A stretch of DNA of 42,772 nucleotides from Mycobacterium sp. MBM (GTDB taxonomy: Bacteria; Actinomycetota; Actinomycetes; Mycobacteriales; Mycobacteriaceae), in the NCBI GenBank assembly GCA_021648845.1, contig JAKJHY010000038.1:1-42772 (forward strand), read 5' to 3'. The notes below the pieces were generated by a model. It saw nothing but the letters and a program-made list of their open reading frames with translations. It was not told where the DNA came from and made no database searches. Every line of letters begins with the position of its first letter. Positions within the stretch are counted from its first letter, which is position 1. Position numbers and translations under genes: made by a program. This document shows positions 8,239 to 16,543 of this stretch, in pieces.

Positions 8239-9154
8239 GGGCCACCGCCAGCACGGCCGCTCCGGCCTGAACCGCCCGCGACAACCGCACTCCGCGCCTC
8301 AGGTCGGTGGCATCGGGGGCGGGTCCGTCACCCAGGGTTGGGCGCATCTCCAGCCGGTGCGCGTACTGGGTGGGGCCGCCGAGCTGTACCCCCAGCGCCC
8401 CGGCGAACGATGCTTCGGCGACACCGGCGTTGGGACTGGGATGTTTGGCGGCATCGCGCGCCCAGGCCCGCCATGCCCGCTTGGGCGCACCGCCCACCGC
8501 CAGCACCACCAGCCCGGTCGCCCGCGCCCCCGGATAGTTCACGACATCGTCGAATCGTGCTGCCGCCCAGCCGAATTTCAGATAGCGAGGCGACTTGTGC
8601 CCGATCATCGCGTCCAGGGTGTTGGCGCCGCGGTACACCAGCAGGCCGGGGACGCCCGCGACCGCGCCCCACAGGATCGGCGCGACCTGCGCGTCGGAGG
8701 TGTTCTCGGCGACCGATTCCAGTGCGGCGCGGGCCAACCCGTCAGCGTCCAGGGCGGCCGGGTCGCGGCCGCACAGGGACGGCAGCAGCGCGCGGGCGCC
8801 GTCGATATCGTCGGATTCCAGCGTGTCGGCCAGCTGGGCACCGGTGCGCGCCAACGATGTTCCGCCGAGCACAACGTAGGTGCTCACCGCGGTGGCTGCG
8901 ACCGTCCACACCGGTCCGCGCCGCCGCGCGGCGCGCTCGACGCACAGCCCGATGGCGCCCAGCCCGGCCAGCAGCGCGGCGGTGTGCACGGACCCGGCGA
9001 ACCGGTTGTCGGCGTAGGTGCGGCGCTCCAGCGCCGCCGCGGCGGACCCGAACATGGCGACCGGGTGCCCGCGCTGCGGGTCGGCGAGGAAGACGTCGGC
9101 CAGGTAACCGGCCGCCAGGCCGATCGCGCGGGCGCAACCATTGGGCGCAAACAC
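8192..9154 (-). CDS. cobD: Adenosylcobinamide-phosphate synthase CobD/CbiB
   Basis: A 320-residue multi-spanning membrane protein of the CobD/CbiB family. It attaches (R)-1-amino-2-propanol or its phosphate to adenosylcobyric acid in late cobalamin synthesis. Diagnostic stretches are LADVFLADPQRGHPVAMFG near the N-terminus, VAENTSDAQVAPILWG, and GANTLDAMIGHKSPRYLKFG with the later NYPGARATGL. The membrane segments are Ala- and Val-rich. The start ATG is at 9154. The last 15 codons run antisense into the SURF1 coding tail (8192-8238). Confidence 0.93.
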   Translation of the reverse strand: MFAPNGCARAIGLAAGYLADVFLADPQRGHPVAMFGSAAAALERRTYADNRFAGSVHTAALLAGLGAIGLCVERAARRRGPVWTVAATAVSTYVVLGGTSLARTGAQLADTLESDDIDGARALLPSLCGRDPAALDADGLARAALESVAENTSDAQVAPILWGAVAGVPGLLVYRGANTLDAMIGHKSPRYLKFGWAAARFDDVVNYPGARATGLVVLAVGGAPKRAWRAWARDAAKHPSPNAGVAEASFAGALGVQLGGPTQYAHRLEMRPTLGDGPAPDATDLRRGVRLSRAVQAGAAVLAVALSGACRTGRRASPRC

Positions 9155-9190
9155 GTCGGCAGCGTCTCACAAGGTGATGTACTCGGTTTC

Positions 9191-10018
9191 ATGAGGCTCG
9201 GTCCGCCGCGGAATCCGAGACGCGTCGCTGATCTGATCAACCCGGCCGCGGCGCTCGCACCTGCCGCGAACGTCATCATGCAACTGGCCTCCCCCGGCGT
9301 CGGGTACGGCGTGTTGGAGAGTCCGGTGGACCGCGGCAATGTCTACCGGCATCCGTTCAAACGGGCTCGCACCACCGGCACGTATCTGGCCGCTGCCACC
9401 ATCGGCACCGAGGCCGACCGGGCGCTGATCCGCGGCGCGGTCGACACCGCGCACCGCCAGGTCCGCTCGCGGCCGGGCAGCCCGGTGCGCTACAACGCGT
9501 TCGATCCGGCACTGCAGCTGTGGGTCGCGGCCTGCCTGTACCGCTACTACGTCGATCAGCACGAGTTCCTGTACGGCCCACTCGATGACGAGTCCGCCGA
9601 TGCGGTGTACCGGGACGCCGCCCGGCTGGGCACCACGTTGCAGGTCCGCGAGGACATGTGGCCGCCGGACCGGGGGGCCTTCGATGAGTACTGGAAGCGT
9701 TCGCTGGACGAGCTGCGCATCGACGAGCCGGTGCGCAGACACCTGCACGGAGTGGCCGCATTGGTGTTCCTGCCGACCCCGTTGCGACAGCTGGCCGGCC
9801 CGCTGAACCTGTTCGCCACCACCGGCTTCCTGCCCGCCGAGTTCCGCGCCCTGATGCGGCTGCCCTGGACCGCGCGGCGGCAGCGCGCCTTCGATGCGCT
9901 CATCGCGGCACTGCGGGTCGCCGACCGCGTCGTCCCGCGCGATCTGTGGCTGTTCGGCTACCAGCTGTACCTGTGGGATATGCGCGCCCGCGCACGGCGC
10001 GGCAAACCAGTGGTGTGA
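9191..10018 (+). CDS. Oxygenase MpaB family protein (DUF2236, Rv2237-like)
   Basis: A 275-residue DUF2236 protein, related to fungal MpaB and the latex-clearing protein Lcp, which are heme-dependent oxygenases. Visible family stretches are SPGVGYGVLESPVDRG, the FKRARTTGTYLAAA segment, and LWVAACLYRYYVDQHEF with conserved polar residues. The C-terminus is Arg-rich. No substrate can be inferred. The ATG at 9191 is the only plausible start because the open frame upstream runs antisense through cobD. Heme ligands are not assigned here. Confidence 0.85.
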   Translation: MRLGPPRNPRRVADLINPAAALAPAANVIMQLASPGVGYGVLESPVDRGNVYRHPFKRARTTGTYLAAATIGTEADRALIRGAVDTAHRQVRSRPGSPVRYNAFDPALQLWVAACLYRYYVDQHEFLYGPLDDESADAVYRDAARLGTTLQVREDMWPPDRGAFDEYWKRSLDELRIDEPVRRHLHGVAALVFLPTPLRQLAGPLNLFATTGFLPAEFRALMRLPWTARRQRAFDALIAALRVADRVVPRDLWLFGYQLYLWDMRARARRGKPVV

Positions 10019-10047
10019 GCGGCACCGCAGCGGGTACCTATCGAGGC

Positions 10048-10674
10048 ATGTTGACCAAGATCGCGGGGTCCGTTGCCCAGTTCGCCGAGGGTGTCGGGGG
10101 TGTCTTCGGTATCCGGCTCGGCACCGAAGAGCCCTTCTATGTGCACGAAGACAACCTCGGCGAGATCGAGATCCGCCGGTACGGGCCGCGCATCGCGGCG
10201 CAGACGCGGGTGTCCGGCGACGGGCAGGACGCCCGCAGTGCCGGGTTCCGCCGGTTGGCCGGCTACATCTTCGGCGGCAACCACCGAAGCACGAAGATCG
10301 CGATGACGGCACCGGTTGCCCAGCACGGCGAGAAGATCGCCATGACCGCCCCGGTGGCGCAGAGCAATGACGGCGGCAGCGGTGACTCGGTCATCCGGTT
10401 CTACATGCCGGCCAAGTGGTCCATGGAGACGCTGCCCGAACCCGATGACCCGTCGGTGACGGTGCTGCAGGTGCCCGCCGAGCGGTTTGCCGTGCTGCGG
10501 TTCACCGGAGATCGCAGCAACACCGCCGTCACCGCGAAGTCCGCCGAGTTGCTGCATGCCCTGCACGGCAGCGGTTACGTCGCGGACGGCCCGCCGGTCG
10601 CCTGGTTCTACGATCCACCGTGGACGCTGCCGTTCCGCCGACGCAACGAGGTCGCGGTGGCGCTGAGCACGTGA
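10048..10674 (+). CDS. SOUL/HEBP-family heme-binding protein
   Basis: A 208-residue SOUL protein. Family hallmarks are the opening strand IEIRRYGPRIAAQTRV, the stretch AGYIFGGNHRSTKIAMTAPV, a second copy of the KIAMTAPVAQ motif, and VLRFTGDRS near the C-terminus. SOUL/HEBP proteins bind heme or other tetrapyrroles, probably as carriers or buffers. No signal peptide is clear; the N-terminus MLTKIAGSVAQFAEGVGG is mildly amphipathic. It follows the MpaB-family gene by 29 bp and may be co-transcribed. A 17-bp hairpin lies directly after the stop. Confidence 0.88.
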   Translation: MLTKIAGSVAQFAEGVGGVFGIRLGTEEPFYVHEDNLGEIEIRRYGPRIAAQTRVSGDGQDARSAGFRRLAGYIFGGNHRSTKIAMTAPVAQHGEKIAMTAPVAQSNDGGSGDSVIRFYMPAKWSMETLPEPDDPSVTVLQVPAERFAVLRFTGDRSNTAVTAKSAELLHALHGSGYVADGPPVAWFYDPPWTLPFRRRNEVAVALST

Positions 10675-10677
10675 AAC

Positions 10678-10719
10678 CCGGATGTGGTGGCGCCGGGTTC
10701 GTGGCGCCACCACATCCGG
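10678..10719. terminator. Perfect 17-bp hairpin between convergent genes
   Basis: Arms 10678-10694 (CCGGATGTGGTGGCGCC) and 10703-10719 are exact reverse complements with an 8-nt loop. The hairpin starts 4 bp after the SOUL stop and ends 10 bp before the convergent secreted-protein stop. There is no U-tract, as is usual for mycobacterial hairpins, so it likely ends transcription from both sides. Confidence 0.7.
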
Positions 10720-10729
10720 ATGTGCCGGG

Positions 10730-11014
10730 TCAGTACTGGTATTCGAAGGGGCAGGACAGGTCCACGTAGACCGTCGAGCCGGGGGTGTCGGAGAGCCCAC
10801 GGATGGCCTCCACCGAACAATTGGACAGTGGTCCGTTGCGGGTGCCGTTCACCTGCACGCTGTATCCCTGGGCGCGAAGGTCGTCGACCGTTTCGGCTGC
10901 CGAGGCGGTGCCCGAGGGGGCCGCGAAGGCCATTGGGGCGGCCCCGAGAACCGTTGCCGACAAAGCGATCAGACCGGCGGTGACGAGCCGATTGGTGGGT
11001 ATGGCGGTGTGCAT
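10730..11014 (-). CDS. Small secreted protein, two cysteines
   Basis: A 94-residue protein with a Sec signal peptide: positively charged start MHTAIPTNR, hydrophobic core VTAGLIALSATVLGAAPMAF, and probable cleavage after about residue 31. The mature part of about 62 residues contains DDLRAQGYSVQVNG and two cysteines (C66, C88) that could form a disulfide. It resembles short conserved secreted proteins common in mycobacteria. Function is unknown. Confidence 0.75.
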   Translation of the reverse strand: MHTAIPTNRLVTAGLIALSATVLGAAPMAFAAPSGTASAAETVDDLRAQGYSVQVNGTRNGPLSNCSVEAIRGLSDTPGSTVYVDLSCPFEYQY

Positions 11015-11506
11015 TGTGGTGCGCCTTTCTGGCAGCGAGCATCCACCCGATCGCGCGCGTGCCGCGCCCCGGTGGCTGTTCGTATGGGATTGTGAAATGT
11101 GCTCTTTGTGGACGTGCTGTTTATGACTAAGTGTGGTGCGTCTTACGCGTTATCTGCTTGCATGTCAGTTGGTTTCAGGCACGAGGACCCGCCTTTCAGG
11201 GATGCGTGACTTCCAACGTATGGCCCGTGACGTTCACCGTCACGGAACTCATAACAAACACCAACACTTCGGGCCCGAGGAACATTCCGGATAAATCGTC
11301 GAATTTCACCAAGGTTGTTGTCCAGGTGGGAAGCCCGAGACCTCCGCGGGGGTTATCCTCCCCGGCGAAAGGAATGCACCGGGGTATGTGCTGCGTTAGA
11401 GTTCCTGACACCAGATCCCGTCTTTACCAGGGACTGCGTGTCTGGTGGGCGCGGCAGTCGCGGCCACCGTGATGACACCACATCGAGAACCAGTAAAGGA
11501 CCGAAG
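11015..11506. other. Intergenic region with two divergent promoters
   Basis: These 492 bp separate the minus-strand secreted protein and the plus-strand lipoprotein. They are less GC-rich than the coding DNA. I see an inverted repeat at 11225-11245 (CCGTGAC / GTCACGG, 7-nt spacer), a smaller one at 11360-11384 (CCCCGG / CCGGGG), and a candidate ECF-sigma promoter at 11371-11397. No convincing protein is encoded; a short open frame on the minus strand lacks family features. Confidence 0.5.
11371..11397 (+). promoter_or_regulatory. Candidate ECF-sigma (SigE/SigH-type) promoter
   Basis: GGAATG at 11371-11376 and CGTT at 11394-11397 are 17 nt apart, which fits the GGAA...GTT pattern of mycobacterial stress sigma factors. 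An overlapping TAGAGT (11397-11402) would also serve as a SigA -10. The element is about 110 nt before the lipoprotein ATG. Confidence 0.3.
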
Positions 11507-11755
11507 ATGGCAACAACACGTCTGGCTCGTCGTCGGATCTCGGCAGCGGTGGGCGGTGCCGCCATCCTCGCGATGATCGGCTTCACCGCGGCCTGCAGCA
11601 GTGACAGCGACAAGCCCGAAGAGTCGACCACCACGACGACCACCACCGAGTCGTCGCTGACCCCGACCGAGAAGTCGATCAACCCCACCGGCGGTAACGT
11701 CTTCACCCCGCCGGTGACGGCGCCGCAGCAGACCGTGCAGGGCCCCAACGACTGA
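11507..11755 (+). CDS. Small Thr-rich lipoprotein
   Basis: An 82-residue protein. A twin-Arg-like basic N-terminus (RLARRRISAA) leads into a hydrophobic stretch and the lipobox-like FTAAC, with C30 as the probable lipidated residue. The mature part is about 50 residues, low in complexity and Thr/Ser/Pro-rich (a run of seven Thr, then two PP-V motifs), as expected for an unstructured tether outside the membrane. The lipobox has Thr at -3, which is not ideal. Function is unknown. The ATG at 11507 follows GGACCGAAG. A strong hairpin terminator follows the stop. Confidence 0.75.
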   Translation: MATTRLARRRISAAVGGAAILAMIGFTAACSSDSDKPEESTTTTTTTESSLTPTEKSINPTGGNVFTPPVTAPQQTVQGPND

Positions 11756-11760
11756 CGCAC

Positions 11761-11815
11761 CACTACCGCAAAGAGCGGGTCCGAACGGTGTTCGGGCCCG
11801 CTCTTTGCGGTAGTG
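11761..11815. terminator. Long hairpin terminator
   Basis: Arms 11761-11786 and 11790-11815 are 26 nt each, complementary except for one G-U pair, with a 3-nt loop. The hairpin starts 5 bp after the lipoprotein stop and ends 7 bp from the 3' end of the convergent tRNA, so it may serve both. Confidence 0.8.
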
Positions 11816-11822
11816 CCGTCGG

Positions 11823-11894
11823 TGGGCGCGGACGGTATCGAACCGCCGACCGCTGGTGTGTAAAACCAGAGCTCTACCACTGAGCTACGCGCCC
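11823..11894 (-). tRNA. tRNA-Val (anticodon TAC)
   Basis: A complete cloverleaf of 72 nt: acceptor GGGCGCG pairing with CGCGCCC, D-arm GCTC/GAGC, anticodon stem CTGGT/ACCAG around loop TTTACAC (anticodon TAC, reading GTA and related Val codons), T-arm GGCGG-TTCGATA-CCGTC, discriminator A. The CCA end is not encoded (ACC is followed by G). Confidence 0.95.
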
Positions 11895-11935
11895 CGTCGC
11901 AGGCAACTTACACGCCGTGCCCGCGTGTGGAGAAA

Positions 11936-12400
11936 TCATCCGCCGTGCCGCAACGCCTCCAGCGCCTGGCGCCACACGGCCTGGTCGCGCAGTTCTCCGG
12001 GTTGCATCATCTCCGCGAAGCGGATCACCCCGTCGCGGTCGACGGCGAAGGTGCCGCGGTTCGGGTAGCCGGCGTCGGCGTTGAACACGCCGTAGGACTG
12101 CGCCACCGCCCCGTGCGGCCAGAAATCGGAGAGCACCGGGAACGCGAAGTCATGCTCGGCGGCCCAGATCTTGTGGGTGGGTGGCGGGCCGACCGAGATG
12201 GTCAGTATGGCGGTGTCGTCGTTCTGGTAGACGGGGAGGCGATCGCGAATCTCACCGAGTTCCCCCTGACACACCCCGGTGAACGCCAACGGGAAGAACA
12301 CCAGCAGCACGTTTTTGCCGCGTAACGCCGAGAGCGTGACGGCGCGGCCGTGCTGGTCCTTGAGCGTGAAGTCCGGCGCACTGTCGCCGACAGCGAGCAT
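11936..12400 (-). CDS. ahpE: 1-Cys peroxiredoxin AhpE
   Basis: A 154-residue AhpE. It reduces peroxides, preferring fatty-acid hydroperoxides and peroxynitrite, and is recycled by mycothiol/mycoredoxin. The peroxidatic cysteine is C44 in FPLAFTGVCQGEL, the family PxxxTxxC motif. No resolving cysteine is present, as expected for the 1-Cys type. It is the downstream partner of the DUF3052 gene, which ends 2 bp before its start, so the two are one transcription unit. Confidence 0.95.
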   Translation of the reverse strand: MLAVGDSAPDFTLKDQHGRAVTLSALRGKNVLLVFFPLAFTGVCQGELGEIRDRLPVYQNDDTAILTISVGPPPTHKIWAAEHDFAFPVLSDFWPHGAVAQSYGVFNADAGYPNRGTFAVDRDGVIRFAEMMQPGELRDQAVWRQALEALRHGG

Positions 12401-12402
12401 GC

Positions 12403-12837
12403 CTATCGGCTTTTCGCGACGGCCTTGGCCTTGGGCTGCACCAAGCGGCTGGCGATCCAGTCCCCCAGGTTCGCCGACGAGGTCTGCATGAGCCCTGCGG
12501 TGGGCGCGGACTCGGCGATCTCGGCCGGCTGCACGTGGCCGGGTTTGCCGGTCTTCGGCGTCACCACCCAGATCACGCCGTCATCGGCGAGCGGGGTGAT
12601 GGCGTCCATCAGCCGGTCCACCAGGTCACCGTCGTCATCGCGCCACCACAGCAGCACCACGTCGACAACCTCGTCGGAGTCTTCGTCGAGGAGCTCGCCG
12701 CCGCACGCATCCTCGATGTCGAACCGGATATCGTCGTCGGTGTCCTCGTCCCAGCCCAGCTCCTGGACGACCTGCCCTTTGGCGATGCCCAGCTTCTGGG
12801 CGTAATTCGGGTCGGAATCCTTCCCCGCCGCGACCAC
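12403..12837 (-). CDS. DUF3052 family protein (Rv2239c-like)
   Basis: A 144-residue acidic cytoplasmic protein: GIAKGQVVQELGWDEDTDDD near the N-terminus, an Asp/Glu-rich middle, LLWWRDDDGDLVDRLMDA, and a basic Lys/Ala tail. DUF3052 is widespread in actinobacteria and has no assigned activity. It begins at a GTG (12837) and is followed 2 bp later by ahpE, which suggests co-expression with peroxide defence. Confidence 0.88.
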   Translation of the reverse strand: MVAAGKDSDPNYAQKLGIAKGQVVQELGWDEDTDDDIRFDIEDACGGELLDEDSDEVVDVVLLWWRDDDGDLVDRLMDAITPLADDGVIWVVTPKTGKPGHVQPAEIAESAPTAGLMQTSSANLGDWIASRLVQPKAKAVAKSR

Positions 12838-12941
12838 CTTCTGTCCTCCCTCATCCTGCTTCGTATGTGCCTCCGAACTTCTGGAGCCCTATCGTCGCAC
12901 GTGGTGCTGTGGTATCCGCCCACTGGCGGCAAGTTTGATCG

Positions 12942-13523
12942 TCAATATGCCGCGTCGCACAGGTCCAGCGCCACCGTTCGGGAATCGTTCAATTCGTTGA
13001 TGGCGTCGTTGAACGGGCTCGGCCCGATATCCCTGTCGATTGCCGAGGCCACCGCGCGGGCGGCGTCGACCCATCGGGTGAGCGCACCGGACAGCTCGGG
13101 ACCCAGCGGGTCGGAGAGGCTGGCCGCAACCTGGTCGGCGCTGCCGTTGAGGGCATCGATCGCCGGCCCGGCGGTGGCCGCCACATCGGCGTTCTGGTTG
13201 TAGGCGTCGACGTAGGCGTTGACCGAGCTGATCGCCTCGGCGCTGCTGTTGCTGATCGCCTCGCACGAGGTGCGCACGGCGCGGTTGGTGATGGACACCT
13301 GGCGCTCGGATTCCTTGGAACTGGAACTGGCCGCGGACTCGGCGATCGATGCGGACACCGACGCCTGGTAGATCGGTGCGTCGGCCTTGTCCAAGGTGGC
13401 GGTACCGCTGGTAACGCTCGTGCACCCCACCACGATCAGGGCGAGCGTCGCGGGCGCACCCAACGCCAGCGCGGCGACGCGCATCCGCCTCGGTGCTGCA
13501 GAGCCCCGCCAACTGTTCAGCAT
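12942..13523 (-). CDS. Lipoprotein (Rv2240c-like)
   Basis: A 193-residue exported protein with a basic N-terminus (PRRMR), a hydrophobic core and a good lipobox LIVVGC (C34). The mature part is Ser/Ala-rich and probably helical (SIAESAASSSSKESERQ and following helices), with two further cysteines. Function is unknown. The start ATG at 13523 is chosen because the next upstream valine codon is GTA, which cannot initiate. It diverges from aceE across 152 bp. Confidence 0.8.
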   Translation of the reverse strand: MLNSWRGSAAPRRMRVAALALGAPATLALIVVGCTSVTSGTATLDKADAPIYQASVSASIAESAASSSSKESERQVSITNRAVRTSCEAISNSSAEAISSVNAYVDAYNQNADVAATAGPAIDALNGSADQVAASLSDPLGPELSGALTRWVDAARAVASAIDRDIGPSPFNDAINELNDSRTVALDLCDAAY

Positions 13524-13675
13524 CGTCGCCAAACTTACCGGTTCGCCGCCGCGAAGGGCAGATGATCGCAGTAGGTAACCCCGCCCGGCGATCTGGGGCA
13601 GGATGGGGGGACGATAGAGGGTGCCACAAGCATCAATTATCCGACACCAAGCACCTTTCAACCGAGGAGCCGTAG

Positions 13676-16465
13676 TTGACCACCGAGTTCGCGCGCCAAG
13701 ACCTGGCCCAAAACTCTGGCACCACAGGCGAACCCGACCGGGTTCGTGTGATCAGGGAGGGCGTTGCCTCCTATCTGCCCGATATCGACCCCGACGAAAC
13801 CGGTGAATGGCTGGAATCGTTCGACGAAATGCTGGATCGGCACGGTCCGGCCCGGGCGCGCTATCTGATGTTGCGCCTGCTGGAGCGCTCCCGGGAGAAG
13901 CGCGTCGCGATCCCCGCGCTCACCTCCACCGACTACGTCAACAGCATCCCCACCGAACTGGAGCCCTGGTTCCCCGGCGACGAAGACGTCGAACGCCGCT
14001 ACCGGGCCTGGATCCGGTGGAACGCCGCCATCATGGTGCACCGCGCGCAGCGCCCGGGAGTCGGTGTGGGCGGGCATATTTCGACATACGCCTCCTCGGC
14101 GTCGCTCTACGAGGTGGGGTTCAACCACTTCTTCCGCGGCAAGTCCCACCCCGGCGGTGGCGACCAGGTTTTCATCCAGGGGCACGCCTCCCCCGGCATC
14201 TACGCACGCGCCTTCCTCGAGGGTCGCCTCTCCACCGACCAACTGGATGGTTTCCGGCAGGAGCATTCGCACTCCGGGGGCGGCCTGCCGTCCTATCCGC
14301 ATCCGCGGCTGATGCCCGACTTCTGGGAATTCCCCACGGTGTCGATGGGCCTGGGCCCGATGAACGCCATCTATCAGGCCCGCTACAACCACTACCTGAC
14401 CGACCGCGGTATCAAGGACACCTCCGATCAGCACGTATGGGCTTTCCTCGGCGACGGCGAGATGGACGAGCCCGAGTCCCGCGGCCTGATCCAGGTGGCG
14501 GCCAACGAGGCGCTGGACAATCTGACCTTCGTGGTGAACTGCAATCTGCAGCGCCTGGACGGACCGGTACGCGGCAACGGCAAGATCATCCAGGAATTGG
14601 AGTCGTTCTTCCGGGGGGCCGGCTGGAACGTCATCAAGGTGGTGTGGGGTCGCGAATGGGATGCGCTCTTGCATGCCGACCGCGACGGCGCCTTGGTCAA
14701 CCTGATGAACACCACCCCCGACGGGGACTACCAGACCTACAAGGCCAATGACGGCGCCTACGTCCGCGACCACTTCTTCGGTCGCGACCCGCGCACCAAG
14801 GCCCTCGTCGATCCGATGACCGACAAGGAGATCTGGAATCTCAAGCGCGGCGGTCACGACTATCGCAAGGTGTATGCCGCCTACCGGGCGGCGATGGAGC
14901 ACAAGGGCCAGCCGACGATCATCTTGGCCAAGACCATCAAGGGCTACACGCTCGGTCAGCACTTCGAGGGCCGCAACGCCACCCACCAGATGAAAAAGCT
15001 TGCGCTGGAAGACCTCAAGGCTTTCCGCGATGTCACCCGGGTACCGATCTCGGATGCGCAGCTCGAAGAGGATCCGTATCTGCCGCCGTACTACCATCCC
15101 GGGCCCAATGCCCCCGAGATCCGTTACCTGCTGGACCGGCGGCGCACTCTCGGCGGATTCCTGCCCGAGCGGCGCACCAAGTCCAAGGCACTCAAACTGC
15201 CGGGCACCGACACCTACGCCGCGCTCAAGAAGGGTTCCGGCAAGCAGCCGGTGGCCACCACCATGGCCACCGTGCGCACCTTCAAGGAACTGTTGCGCGA
15301 CAAGAACATCGGGCCGCGTATCGTGCCGATCATCCCGGACGAGGCGCGCACGTTCGGGATGGACTCGTGGTTCCCGAGCCTGAAGATCTACAACCGCAAC
15401 GGCCAGCTGTACACCGCGGTGGACTCCGAGCTGATGTTGGCGTACAAGGAATCCGAGGTCGGCCAGATCCTGCACGAGGGCATCAACGAGGCCGGCTCGA
15501 CGGCGTCGTTCACCGCGGTGGCCACCTCCTACGCCACGCACAACGAGCCGATGATCCCGATCTACATCTTCTACTCGATGTTCGGGTTCCAGCGCACCGG
15601 CGACGGTTTCTGGGCGGCGGCCGACCAGATGGCCCGTGGCTTCGTGCTCGGCGCGACCGCCGGCCGCACCACGCTCACCGGAGAGGGACTGCAGCACGCC
15701 GACGGGCACTCACTGTTGCTGGCCTCGACGAACCCGGCGGCGGTCACCTACGACCCGGCGTACGCCTACGAGATCGCACACATCGTGCAGAGTGGGCTGC
15801 AGCGGATGTACGGGGATGACCCGGAGAACGTGTTCTTCTACATCACCATCTACAACGAGCCGTACGTCCAGCCCGCCGAGCCGGAGAACTTCGACCCCGA
15901 AGGCGTGCTGCGCGGGATGTACCGGTTCCGCCGCTCACCCGAGAAGCGCAGTAGCACCGCGCAGATCCTGGCATCGGGTGTGTCGATGCCCGAGGCCGTC
16001 AAGGCCGCCGACATGCTGGCCGAGAAGTGGGATGTGGCGGCCGACGTGTGGTCGGTGACCAGCTGGGGCGAGCTCAACCGCGACGGCGTGGCCGTGGAGA
16101 AGCAGGTGCTGCGCCACCCCGACCAGCCCGCGCCGACCGCGTACGTCACCCAGGTGCTCGCCGACGCGACCGGACCGGTGGTGGCGGTCTCGGACTGGAT
16201 GCGCGCGGTCCCCGAGCAGATCCGGCCGTGGGTGCCGGGCACCTACGTCACGCTCGGCACCGACGGGTTCGGCTTCTCCGACACCCGCCCGGCGGCACGC
16301 CGCTACTTCAACACCGACGCCGAGTCGGTGGTGGTCGCGGTGCTGGAGGCGCTGGCCCGCGATGGGGAGATCGACCCCTCGGTGGCCATCGCCGCCGCCA
16401 AGGAATACCGCATCGACGATGTCAAGGCCGCCGACGTGTCCTACGCCGACACCGGAAGCGCCTAG
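13676..16465 (+). CDS. aceE: Pyruvate dehydrogenase E1 component (homodimeric type)
   Basis: A 929-residue AceE that decarboxylates pyruvate with thiamine diphosphate and passes the acetyl group to the lipoyl E2, feeding acetyl-CoA to the TCA cycle and to lipid synthesis. The ThDP motif begins at GDGEMDEPESRGL (about 259) and ends near VVNCNLQRLDGP. The first domain has HISTYASSASLYEVGFNH and the pyrimidine domain has YESTVGQI-like residues in YKESEVGQILHEG. The start is a rare TTG at 13676, decided by the Shine-Dalgarno GAGGAG at 13664-13669 and by N-terminal similarity to the Mtb protein (Rv2241). The C-terminus is a little longer and variable. A 19-bp hairpin follows the stop. Confidence 0.97.
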   Translation: MTTEFARQDLAQNSGTTGEPDRVRVIREGVASYLPDIDPDETGEWLESFDEMLDRHGPARARYLMLRLLERSREKRVAIPALTSTDYVNSIPTELEPWFPGDEDVERRYRAWIRWNAAIMVHRAQRPGVGVGGHISTYASSASLYEVGFNHFFRGKSHPGGGDQVFIQGHASPGIYARAFLEGRLSTDQLDGFRQEHSHSGGGLPSYPHPRLMPDFWEFPTVSMGLGPMNAIYQARYNHYLTDRGIKDTSDQHVWAFLGDGEMDEPESRGLIQVAANEALDNLTFVVNCNLQRLDGPVRGNGKIIQELESFFRGAGWNVIKVVWGREWDALLHADRDGALVNLMNTTPDGDYQTYKANDGAYVRDHFFGRDPRTKALVDPMTDKEIWNLKRGGHDYRKVYAAYRAAMEHKGQPTIILAKTIKGYTLGQHFEGRNATHQMKKLALEDLKAFRDVTRVPISDAQLEEDPYLPPYYHPGPNAPEIRYLLDRRRTLGGFLPERRTKSKALKLPGTDTYAALKKGSGKQPVATTMATVRTFKELLRDKNIGPRIVPIIPDEARTFGMDSWFPSLKIYNRNGQLYTAVDSELMLAYKESEVGQILHEGINEAGSTASFTAVATSYATHNEPMIPIYIFYSMFGFQRTGDGFWAAADQMARGFVLGATAGRTTLTGEGLQHADGHSLLLASTNPAAVTYDPAYAYEIAHIVQSGLQRMYGDDPENVFFYITIYNEPYVQPAEPENFDPEGVLRGMYRFRRSPEKRSSTAQILASGVSMPEAVKAADMLAEKWDVAADVWSVTSWGELNRDGVAVEKQVLRHPDQPAPTAYVTQVLADATGPVVAVSDWMRAVPEQIRPWVPGTYVTLGTDGFGFSDTRPAARRYFNTDAESVVVAVLEALARDGEIDPSVAIAAAKEYRIDDVKAADVSYADTGSA

Positions 16466-16471
16466 CGGTCC

Positions 16472-16510
16472 GTGGAGCGTCGGCCGCCATGATGGCGGCC
16501 GACGCTCCAC
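16472..16510. terminator. Perfect 19-bp hairpin after aceE
   Basis: Arms 16472-16490 and 16492-16510 (GTGGAGCGTCGGCCGCCAT and its reverse complement) flank a single G, so the functional loop is 3-5 nt. It starts 6 bp after the aceE stop. Its right arm runs into the CCACAAA half-sites before mabR, so termination and MabR binding may overlap. Confidence 0.75.
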
Positions 16511-16523
16511 AAACCCCACAAAA
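16506..16523. promoter_or_regulatory. Candidate MabR autoregulatory half-sites
   Basis: TCCACAAAC (16506-16514) and CCCACAAAA (16515-16523) are tandem copies of the TCCACAAAA arm of the palindrome before fabD. They end 20 bp before the mabR GTG, a position suited to autorepression. Confidence 0.45.
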
Positions 16524-16543
16524 AGTAGGCGTAGATTTTAGGG

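Noticed and set aside
8357..9190. Upstream extension of the MpaB-family gene by 278 codons
   Set aside because: It runs antisense through cobD and reads as a shadow; the conserved family start is the ATG at 9191.
11196..11411. 71-codon minus-strand frame in the intergenic gap
   Set aside because: It has no recognisable domain, signal peptide or ribosome-binding site, and spans inverted repeats that look regulatory.
13658..15709. 683-codon open frame antisense to aceE
   Set aside because: It is the high-GC mirror frame of a gene with clear full-length homology; its translation has no domain and contains the repetitive Val/Arg/Gly composition of antisense frames.
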